Positions 1-4,892 of a DNA stretch of 12,356 nucleotides are shown here, one piece after another. Position numbers and translations under genes: made by a program. The notes below the pieces were generated by a model. That model did no database searches. It worked only from the letters and a program-made list of their open reading frames with translations, and was not told the origin of the DNA. The stretch is from CAYWMQ01 sp964459635. Its GTDB lineage: Bacteria > Patescibacteriota > Minisyncoccia > Phycocordibacterales > UBA12088. The stretch lies in assembly GCA_964459635.1 (NCBI GenBank), contig CAYWMQ010000021.1, positions 1-12,356 of the forward strand. The letters run 5' to 3'. Numbering within the stretch: position 1 is the first letter of the stretch; every line of letters begins with the position of its first letter.

Positions 1-176
1 CAGCTTGAGCGAAGAATGAGCGAAAGCGAGTAGTGAGATTCCTACTGGGCGGACATTTGAAGCGAAGCAGCACGGCATACCCATAGTATTCATCAGGCCG
101 CGCCTAACGCTTTGTATGAAGCGCAGATGAAGCCCACCTTGCGCCCATCAAAAATGTATGGTAGCAATGCGCTACT
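1..176. other. Left-edge segment without a recognised gene
   Basis: No gene can be supported here. The first bases hold a short direct repeat: AGCGAA occurs at 8, 19 and 61, and the related AGCGAG at 25. A frame open from the window edge to a TAG at 31-33 could be the tail of an upstream gene, but ten codons are too few to judge. The segment would have to carry the promoter of the downstream hydrolase. TTGCGC at 139-144 with TAGCAA 17 bases further on is the best pair I see, and it is weak. No Shine-Dalgarno precedes the ATG at 177. Confidence 0.4.
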
Positions 177-1943
177 ATGTCAGTGTGGCACACACCCGGG
201 GGGCTTTCTTTTTTTCTGGCAGCAACGCTTCTGTGCGGCGCATCCACTGCCCTATTCGTACCTGGCATACGGGTCGGCGCACAAAATCCGCCTGAGCCGG
301 TTATTGTAGCACTCGGAGACAGTCTCACTGCCGGTGTCGGCGCCACGGAGGGCAATACATACGTAGACGTGCTCAGTCGCCGCGCGGGGGTACCCATTGT
401 CAACGAAGGTGAATCGGGTGACCGGACGAACGATGCGCTCAACCGCTTAGACGCTGATGTCTTATCAAGAAACCCCGACATCGTCATCGTTTTTCTCGGC
501 GGCAACGACATACTGCAGCTCGTGTCCATCGACGACACCATTGAAAATCTTGAGCTCATCATAGCGCGCATCAAAGCTACGAATGCAGACGTAGTGCTCG
601 TAGGTACGCACGACACCACCTTTCAGCGCACACGCGAGGCACGTTTTCGCGAGCTTGCGCACGACACCGACGTAGCGTATGTCCCCGATGCGCTGGACGG
701 CATACTTGGGCGCTCTTCTCTTCTCAGTGACCCGGTGCACCCGAATGATGCGGGCTATCGCATTGTGGCGGATCGCATATGGAAAGAGCTGCGCGATGTG
801 CTCAATGAGCGCTACCCGGAAGCACCGCTCACCCTTACGTGTGACACTGACACGGATGAAGTACGCACCGGCGATCGTGTGACATGGACCGCGTACAGCT
901 GGGGTGCGGGAGGCGAGACGCTTCGCTACCGCTGGGAGACCGACGGGGGTGACATAGCGGGAAGCGGAGCTACCGCGCGCGCAACATACAATGAAGAGGG
1001 CTCCTACACGGCACGCGTCTCGGCGGAGCGCAACGGATCAACTCTTGATGAGGCCCGTTGTGGCACAGTAATTACCGTAACGCCGCAGCCCCTCGGGGGC
1101 CACTGTGAGGTGGAGGCTTCTATACGTGGAGGGCGAGGCACAAGCACTGCACGTACAATCGACGTACGATGGCGCGTCGAAACGCAAGGCGGTGGTACAG
1201 ACAAGCGCTACACATGGAGCGGCACCGATGGACTTACCGGCACCTCCACCGAAGTGCGCGCCGCATACGACACCGCAGGCATGAAGCAGGGCCGCGTGTC
1301 GGTCACTTCCGGCTCGCGGTCACTCGACCTCACCTGCTCTGTCACACTGACTGATGAAATGGTGCGCGCCACCACTACCCGCGCCATGGCCGGAGGCTGC
1401 TCCGTGCGGCCGCCAGCCGGGTATGGGTACCGGGGAACCACGGGATGGAGCGCCACGATACGCGGCGGCACTCGCGAACGCACCTTTGCGTGGGAATTAC
1501 CCGGCGCATCAACTACGGCAGATACGATGCAAAACCCGCGCGTCACCTATGCCATTCCGGGCATTAAAACAGGCACGGTGCGCGCAGCGACCAACGCGGA
1601 GGAGCTCGAAGCGAGCTGTCAGATAGCACTACTTGAAGATCCGGTGGGCGGACGCCCGGGGTCCGGTGACTCCGACGGCATCAACGGCGAAGGTGGTGAC
1701 TCTGACTGCTTCATCGCCACAGCCGCATATGGCTCACCCATGGAGGAAGAGGTTGTGACCTTGCGCGAGTTTCGCGACGAGCACTTGTTGACCAATCCCG
1801 CAGGCCGCGCATTTGTGAAGACCTACTACGCCACAAGCCCGCCCATTGCGGATATGATACGCGAGAGCGAGAGTGCGCGCGCGGCGGTGAGGATCATACT
1901 GACGCCTATCGTGAGCGCTGTACAGTTTGTGGACCAAGAGTAG
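177..1943 (+). CDS. Secreted SGNH/GDSL esterase with three Ig/PKD-like repeats and a CFI-box C-terminus
   Basis: Probable secreted or surface-attached ester hydrolase of 588 residues. A hydrophobic N-terminal segment (about residues 10-30) looks like a signal peptide or anchor. The SGNH domain spans about residues 41-210. It shows block I GDSLTAG (nucleophile Ser49), the block II glycine near 81, block III GGND (Asn110) and block V DPVHPN (Asp185, His188), so the catalytic set is complete and close to TesA-type lysophospholipase/arylesterase proteins. Three beta-rich repeats of about 85 residues follow (about 215-303, 304-392, 402-487). Each has one Cys near its start and one near its end (222/295, 310/387, 408/481), as expected for one disulfide per PKD/Ig-like domain. 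After a Gly/Asp/Ser linker comes DCFIATAAYGS (510-520) and a helical tail, matching the CFI-box C-terminal domain of surface proteins. Substrate is unknown. ATG 177 is chosen because it places the hydrophobic segment at the N-terminus. The class is secure; the Ig/PKD label is inferred from pattern. Confidence 0.85.
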   Translation: MSVWHTPGGLSFFLAATLLCGASTALFVPGIRVGAQNPPEPVIVALGDSLTAGVGATEGNTYVDVLSRRAGVPIVNEGESGDRTNDALNRLDADVLSRNPDIVIVFLGGNDILQLVSIDDTIENLELIIARIKATNADVVLVGTHDTTFQRTREARFRELAHDTDVAYVPDALDGILGRSSLLSDPVHPNDAGYRIVADRIWKELRDVLNERYPEAPLTLTCDTDTDEVRTGDRVTWTAYSWGAGGETLRYRWETDGGDIAGSGATARATYNEEGSYTARVSAERNGSTLDEARCGTVITVTPQPLGGHCEVEASIRGGRGTSTARTIDVRWRVETQGGGTDKRYTWSGTDGLTGTSTEVRAAYDTAGMKQGRVSVTSGSRSLDLTCSVTLTDEMVRATTTRAMAGGCSVRPPAGYGYRGTTGWSATIRGGTRERTFAWELPGASTTADTMQNPRVTYAIPGIKTGTVRAATNAEELEASCQIALLEDPVGGRPGSGDSDGINGEGGDSDCFIATAAYGSPMEEEVVTLREFRDEHLLTNPAGRAFVKTYYATSPPIADMIRESESARAAVRIILTPIVSAVQFVDQE

Positions 1944-1963
1944 TGCAATAAGCGGCTATTACG

Positions 1964-1972
1964 TGCTACACT
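1964..1972 (+). promoter_or_regulatory. Possible extended -10 promoter of the tRNA-Leu locus
   Basis: TGCTACACT reads as an extended -10 (TG-N-TACACT) 11 bases before the first tRNA-Leu copy, a normal distance for a stable-RNA promoter. The -35 is poor (GTGCAA or TGCAAT near 1943-1949). It now drives a damaged copy, with the intact tRNA 129 bases downstream. A second weak candidate, TGGTAATGC at 2074-2082, lies directly before the intact tRNA. Confidence 0.35.
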
Positions 1973-1983
1973 GCGTCCGAAAT

Positions 1984-2003
1984 GCCGAGGTGGCGAAATG
2001 GTA
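1984..2003 (+). pseudogene. tRNA-Leu 5' fragment
   Basis: These 20 bases repeat the acceptor 5' strand and D-arm of the intact tRNA-Leu at 2101, lacking a single T in the D loop. The similarity carries on for a few bases (GGTACAC against GGTAGAC) and is then replaced by a hairpin at 2010-2043. I find no matching anticodon arm, T arm or acceptor 3' strand after the hairpin, so no tRNA can be made from it. It may be the original gene position, since a promoter-like box sits just upstream. Confidence 0.7.
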
Positions 2004-2009
2004 CACCTT

Positions 2010-2043
2010 GCTTCGCCCCAACAAGGGCTACGCATGGCGAAGC
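2010..2043 (+). repeat. Hairpin element, copy A, in the D-loop position of a tRNA-Leu fragment
   Basis: GCTTCGCC (2010-2017) and GGCGAAGC (2036-2043) are a perfect 8-bp inverted repeat. An alternative inner stem GCCC/GGGC is also possible. The element follows tRNA-Leu-like sequence ending GGTACAC. A similar hairpin sits at the same point of the downstream damaged copy (2234-2265), with CTTCGCCC, GGGCTACG and GGCRAAG shared. Confidence 0.6.
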
Positions 2044-2100
2044 GCGCTGCGCATGTAAGGCTGGTACTGTGTGTGGTAATGCCGGATGAAATAAAAATAG

Positions 2101-2183
2101 GCCGAGGTGGCGAAATTGGTAGACGCGCGTGGCTTAGGACCACGTACCGATAAGGTGTGGAGGTTCAAGTCCTCTCCTCGGCA
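2101..2183 (+). tRNA. tRNA-Leu (anticodon UAG)
   Basis: This is a complete class II tRNA. The acceptor stem pairs GCCGAGG (2101-2107) with CCTCGGC (2176-2182), followed by discriminator A at 2183. The D arm contains TGGCGAAATTGGTAGAC. The anticodon stem CGTGG/CCACG encloses loop CTTAGGA, giving anticodon TAG, which reads CUN leucine codons. A long variable arm and a T arm GAGG-TTCAAGT-CCTC follow. The next bases are CAA, so the 3' CCA is not encoded and must be added by a CCA-adding enzyme. It is flanked by two damaged copies, which is unusual; this is the only functional one of the three. Confidence 0.95.
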
Positions 2184-2233
2184 CAAAAATGAACGCCTCG
2201 GTGGCGGCTAGAAATATTTTGGGGTAGACCCCA

Positions 2234-2265
2234 CTTCGCCCTTGCGAGGGCTACGAGGGGCAAAG
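2234..2265 (+). repeat. Hairpin element, copy B, in the D loop of the tRNA-Leu pseudogene
   Basis: CTTCGCC (2234-2240) pairs with GGCAAAG (2259-2265) with one mismatch. An inner perfect stem GCCCT/AGGGC (2238-2242 and 2247-2251) closes a TGCG tetraloop. It matches hairpin copy A at 2010-2043 in sequence and in its position within the tRNA. Confidence 0.6.
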
Positions 2266-2308
2266 CGCGCGTGGCTTAGGACCACGTACCGATAAGGTGT
2301 GGAGGTTC

Positions 2309-2328
2309 CCCGCCTACCGGCAGGCAGG
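2309..2328. repeat. 20-bp near-palindrome inserted in the T loop of the pseudo-tRNA
   Basis: The inserted bases CCCGCCTACCGGCAGGCAGG have no counterpart in the intact tRNA, where TTC and AAGT are adjacent. The core GCCTACCGGCAGGC is a palindrome with one mismatched pair. The clean junctions (43 identical bases before, 15 after) show a precise insertion. Short GC-rich palindromes of this style are, from memory, frequent in Parcubacteria genomes; I have not verified this. Confidence 0.65.
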
Positions 2329-2351
2329 AAGTCCTCTCCTCGGTACGAAAG

Positions 2352-2478
2352 AAAGTCAAAGGGCAAAAATTAAAAGGCAAAAGTGCAAGTCAAAAGTCAA
2401 AGGCTTCTTACGTGTGTGCGCAAGTTTTGAATTTTTACTTGTACTTTTGCATTTTGACTTCTACCTTTTTACTTGTGC
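2352..2478. repeat. AT-rich intergenic inverted repeat (third element)
   Basis: An A-rich left arm (2352-2402) and a T-rich right arm (2421-2478) are imperfect reverse complements. The best stretch pairs 25 of 31 bases around GCAAAAGTGCAAGT and ACTTGTACTTTTGC. It fills the gap between the tRNA pseudogene and the stop of the last pilin-like gene (2481). As RNA from the minus strand it would form a long hairpin with U-rich sequence and could end that transcript. Its layout resembles the elements at 6869-7010 and 10890-11030, but the base sequence is a different family. Confidence 0.6.
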
Positions 2479-2480
2479 AT

Positions 2481-2759
2481 CTACAACTGCAACGGCAGCT
2501 CCGCCGGTAGCTCCGTAACATTGAATGTGTACAACATGACGCGGATTATGGCGAATACCGAAACCATGATGACCATACCGACCAGGCCCCACAGCATATG
2601 CTGCTTGCCCTCATCGCGCGCACTGTCGTTCCCTGCCCCAAAGACGAGGCGCATGGCACCGTACAGAAACAAGACCAGAGCTGCGGTAAAGATCACGCCT
2701 ATGAGCGGGTTGATGATCTCTTGGTTTACCGCCGCAACAAAATTTGCCACCGCTTGCAT
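2481..2759 (-). CDS. Pilin-like two-helix membrane protein (paralogue 6)
   Basis: Small 92-residue membrane protein of the type IV secretion pilin-like (TrbC/VirB2-like) family common in CPR bacteria. Two hydrophobic helices at about 17-39 and 55-77 flank a short polar loop with GAGND and a basic/acidic stretch, then MLWG opening the second helix. This architecture is shared with five neighbours. Unlike those, it has no recognisable signal peptide: the N-terminus is a short amphipathic stretch. A strong terminator (2809-2834) separates it from the preceding paralogue. A TATACT box ends 6 bases before the ATG, so it is probably transcribed alone, with almost no 5' leader. No Shine-Dalgarno is visible. 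Family assignment is good; whether it polymerises, forms a pore or is a structural membrane protein is unknown. Confidence 0.8.
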   Translation of the reverse strand: MQAVANFVAAVNQEIINPLIGVIFTAALVLFLYGAMRLVFGAGNDSARDEGKQHMLWGLVGMVIMVSVFAIIRVMLYTFNVTELPAELPLQL

Positions 2760-2765
2760 AGCTCA

Positions 2766-2771
2766 AGTATA
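2766..2771 (-). promoter_or_regulatory. -10-like TATACT, 6 bases before the ATG at 2759
   Basis: On the minus strand TATACT is followed by TGAGCT and then ATG. Transcription starting about 7 bases past the -10 would begin at the start codon, giving a leaderless mRNA. No good -35 is seen (CTGGCG at a 17-base spacing). It lies just downstream of a strong terminator, which supports a separate unit. Confidence 0.5.
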
Positions 2772-2808
2772 GCGAAAGCAGACCGCTGCGCCAGCGTGCT
2801 CTCCACAC

Positions 2809-2834
2809 AAAAAGCGGGCATGTGCCCGCTTTTT
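2809..2834. terminator. Bidirectional intrinsic terminator
   Basis: AAGCGGGCA (2812-2820) and TGCCCGCTT (2823-2831) form a perfect 9-bp stem around TG, flanked by A and T runs on both sides. On the minus strand it follows the stop of the paralogue-5 gene by about 20 bases, the expected place for its terminator. Confidence 0.85.
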
Positions 2835-2853
2835 TGCGAAAACAAAACGGAAG

Positions 2854-3207
2854 TTATGCGCTCGGAACGTTCGGTATGGCCGTACCACCGCCAGCCTCAA
2901 TACCCGTAAGCTCGTTGAGGAGCGCGACGAGCCCCCAGACAGACACGATCACAAAGAGTGCGATTATGCCCCATATCATCTGCCCACGTGCCTCCTTGCG
3001 TCCATCTTCGTCGTTTGAGTTTAAGAGGAAACGCACCAAACCATACAAGAAGAACAAGAGCGCAAGCGCGATGAGGAGGGGTACCAGGAACTCAACAATA
3101 CCCTGTATCTGTGTAAGAAGCTCTGTGATGTAGCCGGTCTCGGGTGTCGCACCCAACGCCAGTAGCGGGGCGAACAGAGCGGCATTGATAAGGAAAGCTT
3201 TTTTCAT
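2854..3207 (-). CDS. Pilin-like two-helix membrane protein (paralogue 5)
   Basis: Membrane protein of 117 residues with a probable cleavable signal peptide (MKK, hydrophobic core, ALGA around residue 20). Helices lie at about 37-62 and 77-99, separated by the polar loop NSNDEDGRKEARGQ. The second helix carries IWGIIALFVIVSVWG, which matches the corresponding segments of paralogues 3 and 4 closely, so these three and paralogue 6 form one subfamily. The start is placed at the ATG at 3205-3207 because the signal peptide begins there; upstream codons in frame look non-coding. The 133-base gap to paralogue 4 suggests its own promoter, and the terminator at 2809-2834 ends the unit. There is no clear Shine-Dalgarno. 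The tail is a short Gly/Pro-rich extracellular stretch. Confidence 0.8.
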   Translation of the reverse strand: MKKAFLINAALFAPLLALGATPETGYITELLTQIQGIVEFLVPLLIALALLFFLYGLVRFLLNSNDEDGRKEARGQMIWGIIALFVIVSVWGLVALLNELTGIEAGGGTAIPNVPSA

Positions 3208-3340
3208 GAGTGAGCCGTAAATATTGATAAATAAGAACGCGTGTGGTCGTAAGTCCACGTACCTATAGCGTAACGCGTGAATTTACGCTGTAAAGTGGCT
3301 TCTGTGGATAATATGCTCCACCATTACTGGACAGGGAGCT
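3208..3340 (-). promoter_or_regulatory. Intergenic region between pilin paralogues 4 and 5, with inverted repeats
   Basis: This gap should hold the promoter of paralogue 5. AGCGTAA (3267-3273) and TTACGCT (3283-3289) are a perfect 7-bp inverted repeat. ACGCGT occurs twice (3237-3242 and 3273-3278). TATAGG on the minus strand (3262-3267) is a possible -10 but lacks a well-spaced -35. GTGGA/TCCAC (3304-3308 and 3317-3321) could form a hairpin after the paralogue-4 stop, and its left half contains TTATCCACA on the minus strand, identical to a DnaA box. The inverted repeat could be an operator; this is inference only. Confidence 0.35.
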
Positions 3341-3715
3341 CTAGAAGCAATCGGTTACGGTGTTCTCACCTATCTGTGGAGGCGGGCAGGTGTTGGTGGG
3401 GCCCACACCGACCATAGTCTCCAGTAACACCACTATGCCCCAAATGGATACGATGAGGAAAAGAGCGACAATGCCCCAGAACATACGGTGCCTACCCTCT
3501 TCAAGCCCCTCATCGTCACCTGCGCGTAGTATGTACAACGCGAGTCCCCACACGAACACCAGCACCGCAACACCAAGCGCAGCCGGCACCGCGAGCATCA
3601 TCGCATCGGTGAAGCCCGTCACTATGCCCACTATGGTGGTGGCCGCGTGAGCGGCACCGGGTACCCCAAGCAGCAGAGCACAGAGAGAGACGAGTATATG
3701 CGCTTTCTTGCTCAT
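3341..3715 (-). CDS. Pilin-like two-helix membrane protein (paralogue 4)
   Basis: Membrane protein of 124 residues with a clear signal peptide (MSKKAH, hydrophobic core, cleavage likely after AHA at 22-24). Helices at about 39-63 and 78-100 surround the loop RAGDDEGLEEGRHR. The second helix carries FWGIVALFLIVSIWG, the subfamily signature. The short C-terminal tail has two cysteines (Cys110, Cys123) that could form a disulfide outside the cell. Its ATG overlaps the TGA of paralogue 3 (ATGA), so translation is likely coupled; no Shine-Dalgarno is seen. The start at 3715 is favoured over longer frames because the signal peptide begins there and the overlap is the usual coupled form. Function is as for the array: a pilin-like membrane subunit of unknown assembly. 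Confidence 0.8.
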   Translation of the reverse strand: MSKKAHILVSLCALLLGVPGAAHAATTIVGIVTGFTDAMMLAVPAALGVAVLVFVWGLALYILRAGDDEGLEEGRHRMFWGIVALFLIVSIWGIVVLLETMVGVGPTNTCPPPQIGENTVTDCF

Positions 3716-4029
3716 ATGTCGCCAAAAAAAGTCACCTTGATGATCTGCACCAAACCCCAGACACACACCATGACAAAAAGCGCGAGCGTGCCCCAAACCA
3801 TACTGGCCTTTGCGTCACCGCGGCTTTTTTCATCGCCGCCAAAGTATATGAGCTTAATGGCGCCCCATATGAAGAAGAGCAAAGTGAGCACCATTATGGC
3901 CGGAATGACCGCCGTGAGTATGTTGACCGCAATACCAAGGATACCTCGGATGGTTTCCTGCGCCGCAGCTACAGCCGGTAATACGAGCGTAAGCGCCAGT
4001 GAAACGCAATAGGGGAAAGCTTTAGACAT
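3712..4029 (-). CDS. Pilin-like two-helix membrane protein (paralogue 3)
   Basis: Membrane protein of 105 residues. A signal peptide (MSKAFPYC, hydrophobic core, AAA before QET) is followed by helices at about 34-62 and 77-98, with the loop FGGDEKSRGDAKAS between them. The GGDE loop and VWGTLALFVMVCVWG second helix place it with paralogues 4-6 and resemble the CPR pilin-like family. The ATG at 4027-4029 overlaps the end of paralogue 2 by 8 bases, and its own stop overlaps the start of paralogue 4 by 4 bases, so it lies inside a tightly packed operon. No Shine-Dalgarno is evident, in line with translational coupling. It ends shortly after the second helix, the shortest tail of the array. Confidence 0.82.
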   Translation of the reverse strand: MSKAFPYCVSLALTLVLPAVAAAQETIRGILGIAVNILTAVIPAIMVLTLLFFIWGAIKLIYFGGDEKSRGDAKASMVWGTLALFVMVCVWGLVQIIKVTFFGDI

Positions 4030-4447
4030 AGGGCGTGACGAGCTCGGCCTGTGCGGCCGCACCCTGTATTTCAAGCACGGTATTTTCGATCGCAAGCGAC
4101 AGTGCCTTGCTCCCCAGGACCACCAGAGCTCCTACCACGGTCCAGAGGAGTGCCGTGCGTGCCTTCGAGACCTGTCCCTCGTCTCCGCCGGCGGTCACGA
4201 ACAGGAAGCCCGTATAGACGATCATGAGGACCACAATGGGAAACACGAGGAGTATCACCGCATCAAGTATCGCATTCAAGAGCCCGGGGAGAGAATCGAT
4301 CTCAGGACGCAGCGGACTTGCCGCTACTTCCGCATATGCCGCATGCGGCAGTGCCAATACGTAGAGCAAAGCAGACTTCAACAAGACCAAGTCGCGAAGC
4401 GCCCTGTGACGAAGATAGTGACGTGATGTCATAGTACCCAGTAGCAT
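4022..4447 (-). CDS. Pilin-like two-helix membrane protein (paralogue 2)
   Basis: Membrane protein of about 141 residues. A long basic n-region and hydrophobic core end at AYA (about residues 37-39), a probable signal cleavage site. Helices at about 57-84 and 99-120 enclose the loop TAGGDEGQVSKAR. The loop, the phenylalanine-rich first helix (FPIVVLMIVYTGFLFV) and VVGALVVLG in the second helix are shared with paralogue 1, so these two form a second subfamily distinct from paralogues 3-6. The start is uncertain: ATG 4447 (chosen, 5 bases after the preceding stop, like the junction before it), ATG 4432, or TTG 4462 overlapping the preceding gene. None has a good Shine-Dalgarno. The choice affects only the signal-peptide n-region. 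Confidence 0.78.
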   Translation of the reverse strand: MLLGTMTSRHYLRHRALRDLVLLKSALLYVLALPHAAYAEVAASPLRPEIDSLPGLLNAILDAVILLVFPIVVLMIVYTGFLFVTAGGDEGQVSKARTALLWTVVGALVVLGSKALSLAIENTVLEIQGAAAQAELVTPYV

Positions 4448-4452
4448 AGCAG

Positions 4453-4887
4453 TTAGTCGCAAGCACCGCGACCGCTCGTGAGCTGCCCGCCGAGCCCGGC
4501 CTCCTGATAAATGTTCGTGACGGTACCCTCAATGGCAAAGGCGAGCGCTTGCGCTCCAAGCACCACCAAGGCCCCGACCGCGCACCACATGAAATACGTA
4601 CGAGCTTTCGTGAGCTCGTTGGAATTACCTTGGGCCTTAACGAAGAGGTAGCCCGAGTAGATGAGTGCGAGTACGACGAACGGAAAAACCACCATCACAA
4701 ATGCCTCAAGAATGCTCACCAAAAAGCAGTACAAGGTGTCCTCCGCTATGGGGTTTTCAAGCGCAGCAAAGACGCGCCCCGGCCATGCGGCACGTACGCC
4801 GAGTAGCGCACCGAGCGCAAAGAGCATTCGTGACGCGCGTCGTGCAGCGTCATTATGTACATCCGGAGCTATACGTGTCGCCGTCAT
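4453..4887 (-). CDS. Pilin-like two-helix membrane protein (paralogue 1)
   Basis: Membrane protein of 144 residues. An unusually long N-terminal region precedes a hydrophobic stretch (about 21-41) ending VFA, a likely signal cleavage site. Helices lie at about 57-84 and 98-119 with the loop KAQGNSNELTKART between them. It pairs closely with paralogue 2 (FPFVVLALIYSGYLFV, and VGALVVLGAQAL in the second helix). The start lies 5 bases after the solute-binding protein stop, with AAAGGT directly upstream as a ribosome binding site, so the two genes are almost certainly co-transcribed. The tail is Gly-rich and ends with a Cys. The family is recognised from the architecture; the role is unknown. Confidence 0.8.
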   Translation of the reverse strand: MTATRIAPDVHNDAARRASRMLFALGALLGVRAAWPGRVFAALENPIAEDTLYCFLVSILEAFVMVVFPFVVLALIYSGYLFVKAQGNSNELTKARTYFMWCAVGALVVLGAQALAFAIEGTVTNIYQEAGLGGQLTSGRGACD

Positions 4888-4892
4888 ACCTT

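Larger units (their letters stand above)
2195..2345 (+). pseudogene. tRNA-Leu(UAG) pseudogene interrupted in the D and T loops
   Basis: This is a second tRNA-Leu copy with insertions. The 5' part is diverged: GCCTCGGTGGCG against GCCGAGGTGGCG, then an expanded D loop ending GGTAGAC at 2224-2230. A hairpin (2234-2265) follows exactly there. From 2266 to 2308 the sequence is identical over 43 bases to 2124-2166 of the intact gene, covering the anticodon arm and variable arm. A 20-bp palindrome (2309-2328) interrupts the T loop, and 15 more identical bases (2329-2343) complete the T stem and most of the acceptor. The last acceptor base is T instead of C. It cannot fold as a normal tRNA. The contrast between a diverged 5' part and a perfect 3' part suggests recent conversion or an attachment-site-like duplication of the 3' half. 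Confidence 0.75.

Noticed and set aside
736..752. Promoter or internal gene start inside the hydrolase coding region
   Set aside because: Open frames in other registers here lack a ribosome binding site and recognisable products, and the SGNH frame is continuous with conserved motifs on both sides.
1984..2100. A second functional tRNA starting at 1984
   Set aside because: After the D-arm no anticodon arm, T arm or acceptor 3' strand complementary to GCCGAGG can be found before the intact gene at 2101.
3303..3321. Replication origin suggested by one DnaA box
   Set aside because: Only a single box, no AT-rich unwinding region with several boxes, and no dnaA, dnaN or rpmH gene in the window. 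Kept only as a low-interest note.
4022..4887. Complete type IV secretion or conjugation cluster
   Set aside because: Only pilin-like genes are seen. No VirB4, VirB6, VirD4, relaxase or lytic transglycosylase is encoded in the window, so a full system cannot be claimed.
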